From Molanna angustata (Eukaryota > Arthropoda > Insecta > Trichoptera > Molannidae), in NCBI GenBank assembly GCA_963576475.1, contig OY754987.1, positions 10,877,256 through 10,941,255 of the forward strand: DNA of 64,000 nt. The letters run 5' to 3'. Every line of letters begins with the position of its first letter. Positions within the stretch are counted from its first letter, which is position 1. The position numbers were made by a program, and so were the translations under genes. Of the stretch, positions 45,116 through 57,460 are shown piece by piece. The notes under the pieces were generated by a model. It worked only from the letters and a program-made list of their open reading frames with translations. It made no database searches and had not been told where the DNA came from.

Positions 45116-46985
45116 ACTAGTTGCATGTAACACATAAGATCCAACTGTCGATGGCGATAGTATAATGTATAATTAAAGAATACGTACCAAACTATAAACA
45201 ATTAAACACAAATTAATAAATATTTTTAAGATATTTAGTTTTCTAAATAAAACATGTAGGTATGAATGTCAGGTAGGATAGTATGGAGGCCAGTCAGTTT
45301 TTCCTACCCTGAATATGAAAACAGCATGATGGTATGTATGTATGTTGGAGATTGAGTATCAAACTATTGAGTCCCCATAGATATCGTGTAGTGTATACTG
45401 TCATACAAATTGTATGAAACAATATCGTCACTAAATTCAATTTTTATAAAGTTTGTTAAAAAAAGTTGAGATGTAGGTACTACAAAAATGCAAATATTTT
45501 TTATAAAAAAATAAATTATTTAGTAGGGGTGTTTCGGCTTATTTCGATATTCCAACTGTCTATACTGCCTTAAAAATTGTATGAAACGATGTCGTCACTA
45601 AATTCAATTTTTATAAAAATTGTTAAGACAAGTTTGAGATGTAGGTACCTATGTACTTCTACAATGTTCATATTTTTTTATAGAAAATTAAATTATCTAG
45701 TTGAGGTGATTCGGCTATTTTCGATATTTTTATAAACTTTGGAAAATCAAAACTTTATCATAAAAAAATATTTTTCTTAATAAAACTGTTGATGTGCTAA
45801 TACAATGTTAATTTTTTTTATATAGAAAATTAAATTATCTAGTTGGGGTGTTTCGGCTTTTTTGATATTTAAAAAAAATAGAAATATAGGCAGTTAAACT
45901 CATAAGTTTATCATAAAAAAATATTTTTCTTAAAAAAAAATGTTTGAGAAAGCCTGGAATTTTTTTGAAAAAACAAATTTGAGGTTTTGTATTTGTCTAT
46001 GTTTTTTACCAATTTTCAGCGTTCTAGCTTTTATGGTTTCTGAGATATATGGAAAAATAAACCAAACATTCAAAAGTTAATAACCCCTGACTGAAGCAAA
46101 AATTCAAAATTCTGAATATAAAAGTTTTTGTAGGCCTATTACTGTTTATATATTCTGAAATTTTAGGCTCTGTAAATTGAACGGATCAAAAGTTATAAAG
46201 GGGGACGGACACACACACACAGACACACGAAATGTTCTACTCCGAATTTTGAGTAAATCCGTATATGGAACATATATGCTACGAAGCCTCTAAATTGGTG
46301 TTTTTTGACTTCAAAGTTGGAATAGCCGTGAAAAAAGTCCACTACGCCATACAAAATATTTCTTCATACACGAATGTTTGGTTTATTTTTCCATATATCT
46401 CAGAAACCATAAAAGCTAGAACGCTGAAAATTGGTAAAAACATAGAAAAATACAAAATCTCAAATTGGTTTTTTCGAAAAAATTCCAGGGTGTCTCAAAC
46501 ATTTTTTATTAAGAAATATATTTATTTTATGATAAATTTATGAGTTTAACTGCCTATATTTCCAAATCTTTTAAAAATATCGAAAAAAGCCGAAATACCC
46601 CAACTAGATAATTTAATTTTCTATAAAAAATATAAATATTGTAGAAGAATTTCTCAATTTTTTTTAACAATTTTTATAAAAATTGAATTTAGTGATGACA
46701 TTACTTCATACAATTTGTATGGCAGTCGCTATACACAATATGTAAGAAGACTTAATAGTTTGATACTTAATCTCCAAACATACATACAGAACCATCATGC
46801 TGTTTTCATATTCCGGGTAGGAAAAGAGGACTGACCTCCATACTGTCCTATCTTGATATACATACCAACATGTGTTAAAATTTTCAATAATTTGGATTTA
46901 TGGTTATATAGCTTGATTCTTATTCTTCAACTATACATACTATCGCTATCGACAGTTGGATCTCATGTGTTACATGTAACTAGTT
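45116..46985. mobile_element. Foldback family E, copy 2 (1.87 kb, complete)
   Basis: The outer ends are inverted: ACTAGTTGCATGTAACACAT against (rc) ACTAGTTACATGTAACACAT, both followed by GATCCAACTGTCGAT. The arms run inward through TACCCTGAATATGAAAACAG, AGTATCAAACTATTGAGTC and CAATTTTCAGCGTTCTAGC to about 46072 and 46376. They leave a loop of about 300 bp with a CA-rich run (ACACACACACAGACACACG). Part of the left arm (45480-45900) is itself repeated two to three times around ATTATCTAGTTGGGGTGTTT. No long reading frame. Large foldback element, family unknown. Confidence 0.85.
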
Positions 46986-46999
46986 ATATGCAGATTGTA

Positions 47000-47730
47000 A
47001 CTGTGTTTACACCCAACTAATGACAGAATGTCATTTTATGAACATCGATTTGTATTGAAAACAATCAATTCATGTCAATGTTCACGGTCGATAGTGATTA
47101 TTGTATTAGGTATATTTTTATGCAAAAACGAATGTTTTGTTTTTCTTGAATTATATATTTTTTTTAACTCCTACAAAAAAGCTTACATAATGTGCATGAG
47201 AAATTAATCAGATTCATAGTCAACAGACTAATATATATTCTAGCCAGTCGCGAGTTTCAGTACGGTCCGCGACCAAATATCAGAAAAAAAGTAAACTATA
47301 TTGATAGATGAATATGATACATGACAAGAAATAAAAAAAAACATTAAAAAGGGTGAATATACACATAAAAATTACAATTAGGCAGATTCAAGGGGTTCAG
47401 GTTCACAAAAATCTGGGCAATCCGAAGTAGTGATATGCAAAAATGCGTGACCAAAATCGCGATGGTCTTTGAAATTTTTTCAAATACTCCATTTTTCCAA
47501 CAGTATTTCAGATACTCGGAGAAAAGCCAAAGATTTCTTAAATAGCCGTATAACATTCAATTCAGCATCATCAGTATCATCAATAGGTACTTTACTGTTC
47601 TTTGTACTATTGTGACTCCTGACAAATTCTAATACTTTGCGAAATTGAATAAGTATGTGCAATCAATGACATTTTATATATAGACACGTTATATGAGAAC
47701 AAAACGCTTTACAAAAATTGTACAGTTCTA
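47000..47730. other. AT-rich stretch, nothing recognised
   Basis: Two overlapping short minus-strand frames (47344-47662) look like chance. Confidence 0.4.
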
Positions 47731-47734
47731 CGTA

Positions 47735-50118
47735 TTAGGGGACACCAGCTATTAGGATTTGGGACCATTTTGCTCTTCCGAAGAAGCGCACTACGTAGCG
47801 TTGGGAGGGGTTTGCAGTCTAGAAAAGAGTTTATTGATTCGGATTTTAAAAAGACCCGGGTTGTACGAAGGTGGAAACACAGAATTCGGAAGATCGTTCC
47901 ACAGTCGGGCTTCTGTATTAATAAAGGAGTTAGAGAAGCGACATGTTCGTATATGTTGAAGGTCCACTGTGAATGGGTGCTGCAATTGAGTAAAGCGAGT
48001 GACTCTGTTGCGAGTGGGTGGAGGAGGGACCAAAGATGCAAGTTCTTCTGAGCAATTCCCGTGGTAGTATCTATAAAATAAACTTAAAATACCGACTTAA
48101 CGTCTGTGTTCTAGTGATTGCAATCCATCAGTCAGTGATGGATCATCAATCAGACGTATAGCACGTCTTTGGACAGCGTCGAGGGTATTCAGTAGGTATT
48201 GGGGGGCGCCACTCCAGAGGTGACTACCATATTCAATAATTGGACGTATTTGCGCTTTGTAGAGTATACACATCTGGGACTTAGTAAAATATCTACGCGC
48301 TCTATATAGTACGCTCAATTTTTTGGAGGCGAGTTTCACCTTAGCTTCGATGGAACCCCTGTAGTGTAATTGATTCGTTATAGATACTCCAAGCAGGTCG
48401 ATAGAGCTGCTGTTAGGTAGGGTGCTTCCGTTGAAAGACACTTGCAATTCATTGGGGTTTCTCTTCGCAGAAATTAGACAGGCTTGGGTTTTTGAGACGT
48501 TAAATGAAACAAGATTACTTTCACCCCAGGTGTTGATTGAGTGGAGGTAGCTATTTATTTTTAGATGAAGATCTTTCCGAGCATCTGATATTTCACTATG
48601 TTTAGGAGGTTTGTCAAAAGAGTAATTGTCATGGACTGTGCTGTCATCAGCAAGTCATTAATATGTAGGAGGAATAGGGTTGGAGATAGAATGGACCCTT
48701 GAGGGACTCCCGCATTGATGGAATGGGGAGAAGAAGAGCAACCGTCCACTACAGTAATGACTTCACGATCTTTTAAAAAATTCTCAATCCAAGTACACAG
48801 AGACTGGGGTAGTCCATAAGAAGGGAGTTTCATTAAGAGACCTCGGTGCCAAACCCGATCGAAAGCTTTAGAGATGTCAAGGGCGAAAGTTTGAGCTTCT
48901 CCAAAGCGTTCCATAACTCGACCCCATACGGATGTCACATACGCGAGTAGGTCGCTACAAGATCGATTTCCACGAAATCCATATTGGCGGTCGCTTAAAA
49001 TTTTGTTTGCTTCGAGGTATGTGGTCAACTTGGTGTTTAGTACCCTTTCCATTATTTTGGAGAGTACAGAAGTAATAGCGATGGGTCGGTAGTTAGATGG
49101 GTTGGAGCGATCACCTTTTTTAGGAATTGGGTGGATGACCGCTTTTTTCCAGTCGCATGGGACAATACCAGTTTTTAACGAGAGTTTGAAGAGTTTAGTG
49201 AGAACTGGGGCTAGTTCGGCCGAGCATTTTTTTTAAAACAAGAACGGGAATTCCATCTGGTCCATTAGCTTTGTTAACATCCAACCCTCGGATGGCGAGT
49301 AAAACCTCAGAGAAGTTAATCGTTACTTCTTTCATTTCATAACCACAATGTGGAACTGGTTGAGGAGTTTTTCCTCCGTCGTCAAGGGTTGAGTTATCTG
49401 CAAATAATTTACCGAAAAGATTAGCTTTGTCGGTGGCAGAGTTAGCAATGGATCCGTCATGGTTCGTTAAAGGTGGAAATGAAGATGTGCAAAAGTTCTG
49501 ACCTATGGAGGTTGACAATGACCAGAATCTTCGGCTACCGTTAGGGCATGAGGAGAGTTTTAAACTTATATGTTGGTTATGGAGTTTTTTTAGCCTGATT
49601 AATGTTTTTTTTACAATCCTTTGTCATCTTGTTGTATGCTTTCATGTTTGATGGGGTTTGAAGTTTTTGAAATGTTTTGAAAGCCAGATTTTTGCGCTTG
49701 ACTGCTTCTCGGCATTTGGAATCAAACCAAGGTTTTGTGCCTGGTCCGCAGGTTTTGAGGGAGGAGGGAATGTAGCCATCCATAGCAGAAGTGATGACAT
49801 CCCCTACCTCACGAGGACAGATAGATGGGTCTTTGGTTCTAAAACAGACTTCATTCCAAGGAAAGTCGCGAAAGTGTATTCGCAGTGCATTCCAATCTGC
49901 TGACTTGTATTGCCAAATTTTCCTTTTAGGTTTTTCCGGTGGAAGGTCCGGGATGAAGTGGATGGCCGTTTGCACAAGGCAATGGTCTGAAGAGCCTAGT
50001 GGGGCTGTGACTTTCAGTGTGTATCCCGTTGGCGAGGTAGTCAGGAAAAGATCAAGCAGATTGGAACGATGCCCAGAGACATCAGGGATGCGAGTTGGCT
50101 CTTGAACAAGTTGCTCCA
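47735..50118 (-). pseudogene. LINE A: CR1/jockey-like retrotransposon, 5'-truncated, catalytic site deleted
   Basis: Reading from 50118 downward on the minus strand, the order is: end of the endonuclease domain (HRSNLLDLFLTTSP, APLGSSDHCLVQTAIHF); linker (PWFDSKCREAVKRKNLAFKT); RT start (VNKANGPDGIPVLVLKKM); fingers and palm (LSDRQYGFRGNRSCSD, ALDISKAFDRVWH, AGVPQGSILSPTLFLLHIND); thumb (SIDLLGVSITNQLHY, QIRPIIEYGSHLWSGAP); and the C-terminal TEARLWNDLPNSVF. At about 48650 HINDLL is followed directly by ADDSTVHDNYS in another frame. About 30 bases, including the first residue of the catalytic YADD, have been lost. Several other frameshifts are present. A partial second copy is at 37597-38130. 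Confidence 0.88.
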
Positions 50119-50134
50119 GGTTATTTTATTTAAT

Positions 50135-50645
50135 TTCAATTTACGGTTTGATAACCTTTTACACATACAAGTATACATAATATATTAAAAACAACAGAAT
50201 TTAAAAAAAAAAAAAAACAAATAAAAACAAACAAATATACAAAACGAAAATAAAAAATGAATAACAATATAAAAAAGGTGAAAACATGTAAAAATATGTA
50301 AAAAATAATGAAAAACATTTAAAAAAAAAAAAAAATATGTAAAAAATAATGAAAAACATTTAAAAAAAAAAAAAAATATGTAAAAAAAAAAACATGCGAG
50401 AAACATTCAAAAATATGTAAAAAAATAAACAAAAAACATGTAAAAATATGTAAAAAAAATAAACAAAATACATGTAAAAAATAATGAAAATCATGTAACA
50501 AATATGTAAAAAATATGTAAAAAATAAACAAAAAGCATGCAAAAATATGTAAATAAACAATGAAGAACATGTTAAAAATATGAAAAAAAAAAAAGTAAAC
50601 ATACATGCAAAAATTAATACAGGAAAAAAGAAATGAGAAAAGTAG
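50135..50645. repeat. Low-complexity A-rich microsatellite (AAAAATATGTAAAAAA-type)
   Basis: It is built of variants of AAAAATATGTAAAAAATAAT and GAAAAACATG. It lies just past the 3' end of LINE B (minus strand), so it may be that element's expanded tail. Phe/Tyr-rich reading frames across it are artefacts of composition. Confidence 0.85.
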
Positions 50646-50666
50646 TTTAAAAACCGACAAAATAAT

Positions 50667-52180
50667 CTAATGTTTGGTCTCATTAACAAGTGCAGTGTAT
50701 AGGCAACTTCTATAGATGCCGATCGAGTCATTAAATATATCTGTGTATTGTGCATACTGGTTCCCCAAACTATGCAGTCTTTGCAAGGTTGAATTAGCCC
50801 GGTATACGCTAGTGTTAGTATGACAATAAAATGGCGCGGTACTGCGTGTGACCAGGGACGGCACCCGCAAATTTATAGCACTGAGCAAGTAAGGGGTGTC
50901 AGTATGCGAGTTTAATATTTTAAATAAAAATAACAGATCTGCTAAAATTCTTCTCTGTGACAGTGGCAATAAATTGGTTAGCTTCATAAGACTGTTATAA
51001 TTTATATAATCAATCGGTATTCCAAGTTTAAAATTAATAAACCTAAGAAATTTTCTCTGAACTTTTTCCAAAGTATTAATATGAATAGAATAACAAGGAG
51101 ACCAAACAGTGGAATTATATTCAAGGTGGCTTCTAACAAGAGTTTTATATAATAAAGACAAAGTAAAAATATTAGTGAAAGCATTTGATACTCGCAATAC
51201 AAATCCAAGCATCTGTAGAGCTCTGTCATGAATGTTGTTGATGTGTTTTATAAACGAGAGTTTTGTATCAAATGTCACCCCAAGATCTTTCACTTCAGCT
51301 GTTCTAAGTAGAACATTGTTGTTCAATGTATATTTATTAAGAATCGGTGATTTAATTTTATAAAATGAAATAACTTGACATTTGTTAATATTCAGATTCA
51401 ACTTATTAGAAAGGCACCAATCATACAAAGTATCCAGATTTCGCTGTAATATCAAACAGTCATTCAAATCTTTGATCTTCCGGAAAAGTTTTAAATCGTC
51501 AGCAAAAAGAAGAACCTTTACATCGTCGAAAATATTTATGATATCGTTTATAAATAGAATAAACAATAGGGGACCTATGTGGGATCCCTGAGGTACCCCG
51601 CTGGTAGCTTTAAACTGATACGATTCAACAGAGCAAATTTTAACATACAACAATCTATTGCAAAGGTAAGATGAGAACCAATTAAGTAATTTGCCATTAA
51701 TTCCCATCTGTTTCATTTTGAATATTAAAATTTGGTGAGATACCTTGTCAAAAGCCTTGCTAAAGTCTGTGTAGACGGAGTCTACTTGAAATTTGTTAGC
51801 AAGACAGTTCGAAAGGTAATTTTCATATTCAGTTAAGTTGGTTAAAGTTGATCTACCAGAGAAAAAACCGTGTTGATTTGGAGTTATAATCGGTTTTACA
51901 AAAAACATAATTTTATCCAGGACTAGACTTTCCAACATTTTTGGTAAAGTCGACTGTATACAGATAGGACGGTAATTCGATATGTCCATTTTGTCACCTT
52001 TTTTGAAAATGGGTGTTAAGTGACTAATTTTCCATTGTGAAGGGAAGCTTCCTTCGAAAAGAGATTGAAAAGTGTGCATATGGGTGCCGCCATTTCGAGT
52101 GAACAGGACTTTAAAAATACCGGAGGAATATTATCCGGTCCTCCCGATTTGTTGGAATCTAGTTTATTTATTTTCGCTGG
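50667..52180 (-). pseudogene. LINE B: 470-residue reverse transcriptase frame, 5'-truncated
   Basis: From 52079 to 50667 an uninterrupted frame of 470 residues covers PSQWKISHLTPIFKKGDK, YRPICIQSTLPKMLES, YTDFSKAFDKVSH (about 103-115), SGVPQGSHIGPLLFILFIND (160-179) and the catalytic LFADDLKLF (191-199). Thumb motifs DLGVTFDTKLSF and LVRSHLEYNSTVWSP follow, then a C-terminus to NETKH. Upstream, NKSGGPDNIPPVFLKSCSLE lies in another frame, joined by a one- or two-base shift near 52055. The sequence is cut off near 52180 before any endonuclease. It is jockey/CR1-like, recently active in appearance, but cannot act alone. Confidence 0.88.
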
Positions 52181-52593
52181 TTATGACACAAAACTATTTA
52201 GGTTATGACACAAAACTTATATTAAATTATAGATGTGTAAAAAAGCGAATACAACAGAATACCTCTGCATACCTATAAGCGAATATGACTTAATTACTCT
52301 CATGTTTACTCAAAATAAAAATAACTTTCGACAAATCCATATAAATATATTAGTTATTGAATAAATATGCAGCAAGAAATGATTTACTTGGTCGTTCCTT
52401 GTAAGTTCTAGTGTAATTTTTACACGTTTTCATCACACAAGATGACATTTTGACTACGACAATACGTCCGAACACTACAACATCTTGCGTGTAACTAAAG
52501 TGCGGTAAGAATTATGTGAGGTATGCGCCTTACTTTTTGTTTTCCTTAAAGACTATTAACGTATATATTATTTTTATATTTCATTGGATGTGA

Positions 52594-53161
52594 ATTCAAA
52601 GGTGCACAAGAGCAGCAGCGGCACTGGGAGCATTCCTGTCTCCAAAGTAAGTCCATATCGCGAAGAGTGAAACTCCAAGTCTATAATAGCCTGATTAAAC
52701 CAGTAATCCTGTATGGTGCTGAGTCCTGGTACATGACACTCAAGGACCAACAAAGACTGATAACGTTTGAAAACAGGATATTACGTAAAATATTAGGCCC
52801 AAGACCAGGAATTGCAGCAGGTACCTGGAGACCACGAAGCAATGAGGAAATTCGTGCATTGAAAGGACAACCTTTAATCACCAGCGAAATCAGGTCCAGA
52901 AGATTAGCTTGGATTGGACATGTTGTCAGATCAGGGGAAGAAAGAGCCACAAAACGTATCCTGCAAAATAACCCTGTGGGCAAGAGACCCCTGGGAAGAC
53001 CAAGGCAAAGATCGATGGACAATATTACCCGAGATCTGAACGTGCTGAATGCTTGTGATGACTGTGAGTCCACTGCAGCTGACAGGAAGGCTTGGAAAGC
53101 TATTGTTCAGGAGGCTAAAGATCTACCGGAGTAGTATGGCCATCGGAAGTAAGAAGTAAGT
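52594..53161 (+). pseudogene. RTE/craw-like LINE 3' end with 11-bp target duplication
   Basis: It encodes AAAALGAFLSPK, then after a frameshift SRRVKLQVYNSLIKPVILYG and AESWYMTLKDQQRLITFENR, to GKRPLGRPRQRSMDNITRD and DRKAWKAIVQEAK. The 3' end is (GTAA)n-like. ATTGGATGTGA flanks it exactly (52583-52593, 53162-53172). It is about 97% identical to 9938-10240 in the shared part. Confidence 0.85.
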
Positions 53162-53174
53162 ATTGGATGTGATT

Positions 53175-55050
53175 AAAAAAATGCTAAACTTCGAGGACAG
53201 CAACTAAGAGCTACCGATGATAACCCAAGGCGCAATTAGGAAGCAGGAATCCCACTAGATGAGTTATAAATAAAAATGACACGAGTAAGATGGGACAATA
53301 TAAAAGCAACGAGGAAATCGGCTATTGAAGCTGAAGTGTATTGTGATGAATTAAGTCTAGAATAATCCAGAATAGTTTAAGAATCTGTACACAAGGAAAA
53401 TAGCGAACGATTCTACTTATCGGACGACCAATTCGCTGGCATATTTAATTATGATATAATGTGGTAGTACATCAGCGCTCAATAATCAACGACATTGCAC
53501 TTGAAATTACAAATATGGAGTAAGCACGATCAAGATGCGATAGACGCATGCGCAGGGAAATAGTCGTTACGCAAGCCCGACTGCAATGAGCATTTAATTT
53601 ATTCTATTAAATCTGCGTCAGATAAATCGACAGTCCGGGGAATTCCCGGAAGTGACGCGTCACACAATAAAGTTAATAGCTATATAAACCAATTCATCTA
53701 TAACAATAATATATGTGTTGATAATTTTAGGGTTAACGAAATGAGATCACTCTTCAGTTTCGTGTATTACCTACTCAGGCGGTAGAAATCACATTCGTTG
53801 AAACTATACAAAAGATTTTACTTGGGGTTTCGCGATGCATGGGTTGGTTAGAAGAGGTTGCCATGTAGCCATTTTGTGACATTTTCAATAACAGTCGAAA
53901 ATTTTTTGGGAATTTTTGAAATTTAGATAATCATGACTCTTTTTTTATTTGTATATTTAAACAAAAATAGAAATTTAAAAATGTAAAAATTAAAAATTTT
54001 TTATTTTTATTTTTTATTTTATTTTATTCAGAAATACAACAGCTTATACAATAATATGATAATACAGTAAGATAAAATTCTTGTTGATAACGCCAATTAC
54101 AGTATTTCCTAGTGGGTGTTACAATATAATATCTAAAGTAATAAAGAAATCAAAATGTTAGTGTATGTGTGTGTGTATGTGTGTGTATGTGTGTGTGTGT
54201 TTGTCTCACGCCTTCTGAAAAACCAAGAGCATCTAAAAATCTAATTTATGTGCGAACATGTACCAGTATACCTGATGCAGTGTCACGCTAAAAATAATGC
54301 GATAAAAATGCTGAATTTTAAAAATATTTCAATAATTATTTTTCTCATACAAAATTTTCCAAGTCATATCTGTCAAAAAAGTGTACATTTTGCACGCAAA
54401 TATCTGTTAGTTTAAAAGTTAGAAGTACGTATTTACACGATAAAAATATATTTTCAATAAGTGAAAAACATGGTGAATATTTTGTATAATTATAATGTTA
54501 AACTTATTTTTAAAGTAAGCGTTTTGTACATAAATGCCGCCATTTTAATATCTTTTCATACAATATTTCATTTTCCTATCGAATGAATATGTTCTTGAAA
54601 ATAATAAACCTTTGAAATAAATGTAATTATGAAATAATAAAATGAAACACAAGACATTACAGCAAGTTTTAAGACGTATATTGTAAAAGTCTGTTAATTA
54701 TTAGTAAAGATATAGGCATAATAAAATTGCATAATTTGTATATAATATTTGATATTTCGGACAATTTTCATTTTTATGGCATCGAACAAACCAATGTAGG
54801 TACCTACATATTATTCAAAAAAAGTCTACAAACCATTTGATATTTTTTACATGTTCTATGGTTACTATGGTTACGGACACATTCTGATATTCAAATAAAA
54901 TTTGTTATAAATCGAATTCGAATTAATTTAGAACATCATTGTAGGTAGGTACCTACATACCTAATACTACAAAACCAACAATATACTAATTTCGTATAGG
55001 AAAATTATTAAACTATCTTAGGTTAACTACAATACACATGTCATTCAATC
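53175..55050. other. AT-rich stretch with a (TG)n tract
   Basis: A (TG/TATG)n microsatellite occupies about 54162-54202, and TTTTATTTTATTTTATTCAG near 54012 looks like a reversed LINE tail. Nothing else is recognised. Confidence 0.5.
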
Positions 55051-55059
55051 TACAAACTA

Positions 55060-55930
55060 TTTCCTATAGTGAAATTCTTCTTTTATTTAAGTAGACCTTT
55101 GGGTAATTTTTTATACAAACTATTTCTTGGAGTTTAATTCTTCTTCCTCTTCTTTTGTGAAGTCATTTGGGACAGTTCATAAATAAACTATTTCCTATAG
55201 TCTAATTCATCTTCTTCCTCTTCTTTTATGTAGCCCTTTGGGTGAGTTTTTAAACTTATTCCTATTATCTGATTCTTTTTCTTCTTATTTTATGTAGACC
55301 TCTGGGCCAGTTTTGATACCAACTATTTCTTTTAACGTAATTCTTCTTTTTCTAATTTTATGTAGACCTTTGTTGAATTTTGTATAAACTAACTTCCTAT
55401 AGTCTAATATTTTCCTCTTTTATGTAGACCAAGGGAGAGTTTTCATACAAACTTTTCCTTTAGTCTAATTCTTCTTCGTCTTCTTTTATGTTGATCTTTG
55501 CGTTAGTTTTTATACAATCTATTTCCTGACGCATAATTATTCTTCTAATATGTAGACCTTTGGGTCAGTTTTTATAGTAACTACTTTCTATAGTCTAATT
55601 CTTCTTTTTCTTATTTTTTGTAGATCTTTTGGTTATTTTTTATGCAAACTATTTCCTTTAGTCTAATTCTTTGTTTTCTTATTTAATGTAGACGTTGGGT
55701 GAATTTTATATAAAATATTTCCTATATTTCAATTCATCTTCTTCTTCTTTTATGAAGACCATTTGGTCAGTTTTTTATATAATACATTTACTATTGTGTA
55801 ATTGTTCTATTGCATCTTTTATGTAGACCATTGGGTCAGTTTTTATTACAAACTATTTGTTATAGTCTTATACTTATTTTTTTTTCATTTAGTCTTTTGG
55901 GTTAGTTTTAAGTCTTATAGTCTATTGTAT
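55060..55930. repeat. Satellite-like array, ~66-bp unit, about 13 degenerate copies
   Basis: A core GTAGACCTTTGGGTCAGTTT (variants) recurs at about 55091, 55159, 55230, 55294, 55362, 55424, 55490, 55552, 55620, 55688, 55754, 55823 and 55889, i.e. every 62-71 bases. Between cores come AAACTATTTCCTATAGTCTA and ATTCTTCTTCTTCTTTTATG variants. The copies have diverged substantially, so the array is old. Confidence 0.9.
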
Positions 55931-56640
55931 AGAAATATTATAAACAACATGCACACTTGACGAAAATACATAAAACGAATGGGATGTGACCATCACTAGA
56001 ATCTTCTCAATACTTTTTTTCAATCGAAATTTACACCATTTATTATATCATCATATATTGCTTAATTTTCAATAACTACACATTCGATTTTGATTACAAT
56101 ATAATAAAAAATCGGGGTTGTGGCCATTACTGGACTCTTCACAACGTTTATATTCAAATTAAAAACTATTTAAGTCTTCTTCTGTAATGTAGATCAGTTT
56201 TATTGTGCAAAAATATAATAATCTATAGGTATGCACACTTGACGAAAAATATAAAAACGAATGGGATGTGACCAACACTAGAATCTTTTCAGTACTTTTG
56301 TTTATTTAATTTTTAAGCCATTTCCCATCATCCAAAATTACTAAATATTTAAAACACATTTGCGTTCGATGACAATATATAAAAATAGGGGTTGTGGCCA
56401 AATCCAAACTCTTTACAACGTTGTCTCTTTATAATCAGTCATATTTAAAACCATTTACCATAGTCCATGCGTGCAGAAATTGTATGTACCTATGTACTTA
56501 TATATAAAAACAAATGGGTTGTGAACATCACTTGAACATTTTACATCGCTTAAACTCAATTAAATTTCAAACTACTTTTCATACTACGAATTAGCAAATA
56601 TTTTTTGTGACAATATTATATAAACGATTGCTTATTCCTT
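55931..56640. repeat. Second tandem array, ~125-147 bp units, about 5 copies
   Basis: AAAACGAATGGGATGTGACC or variants start at about 55972, 56106, 56253, 56381 and 56505. Units 1 and 3 share GCACACTTGACGAAAA and CACTAGAATCTTTTC; units 2 and 4 share GGGGTTGTGGCCA and ACTCTTTACAACGTT. This alternation hints at a higher-order unit of about 280 bp. The core also occurs singly elsewhere (41450, and inverted at 9365 and 60020). Confidence 0.75.
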
Positions 56641-56644
56641 CACT

Positions 56645-56900
56645 AATTTACATTCTTGGCCAACGGCGGGACATAAAAGCTAGTAATATAATATAACATA
56701 ACACAATACAACACAATGCAACACAATACAATACAACAAAGTGTAACATAACATAATATAATCTTCACTGCTAGACTGCCCATGGAGATGGATACGACGA
56801 GATGGGACACACTGCGGGGAGGGGAAGGGGGGGACGTATATATGTAGTAAATCGGCCCGCACAACGTGCGTCCACAAACATGCCACTATACAAAGCATTC
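56645..56900. repeat. (ACACAATACA)-type microsatellite and GC-richer flank
   Basis: TAACATAACACAATACAACA-type repeats fill 56693-56760. The next 120 bases are GC-richer with a G-run (GAAGGGGGGGACG) but encode nothing recognisable. Confidence 0.6.
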
Positions 56901-57242
56901 ATACTTATGACGTGTAGTTCAAGAGACTATATATCCATTTATCGATTTTAACAATTTTTTTTTTGACCAAAAATAACGTTGGTGTGAGCCTTGTTCGTCG
57001 GTCAATATTGTAGTTTATTATGTCATAAAGGTACATCAAGTCTGAGGTCCTTCGTTATGTGTAAAGTCTCCAATTCATGTTTATAGTTTTTACCAAATTT
57101 GTACATCATCTGTCTCAAAAATATGCGTTGAATTCGTTCTTATATTGTGGATTCCATATTGTGGCCATATTCCAATTGACAATTGTGTAATATAGTAAGC
57201 TAAATGTTTTACATGTTACCCGCTGAGAAATGCTTATAATAG

Positions 57243-57460
57243 TCGGCATTCGTGGCACAGTTGGTTAAATATCAAACTCCTAAGCCAAGGGTCCAGGGTT
57301 CGATTCCCGGTGGAGACAGTTTTAAATTGTGTTTTCAGTCTGGAACTGAGATATGTTAAACGTCGTAAGTCTCCGGAATGTGGCAACTTGTTATTGGGTG
57401 AGTGTTCAATTAATACTTGACATATGTACTTGTCATGAGAAGTAACAAGAAATCAAAACA
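57243..57460 (+). repeat. SINE family 3 copy
   Basis: The head GGCATTCGTGGCACAGTTGG has an A-box-like segment, and GGGTTCGATTCCCGGTGGAG is a good B box. The following AGTTTTAAATTGTG...CAACTTGTTATTGGGT tail is shared with 62833-63300. It is tRNA-derived but not a tRNA gene, because the two ends cannot pair as an acceptor stem. Confidence 0.78.

Noticed and set aside
46265..46543. 92-residue plus-strand frame
   Set aside because: It lies in the loop and right arm of foldback E, which is a non-coding palindrome.
50136..50755. Several overlapping Phe/Tyr-rich minus-strand reading frames
   Set aside because: They come from an A-rich microsatellite read backwards. The composition is extreme and there is no family match.
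57243..57315. Possible tRNA gene
   Set aside because: The B box is good, but the ends cannot form an acceptor stem and the following tail is shared with another copy. It is a SINE.
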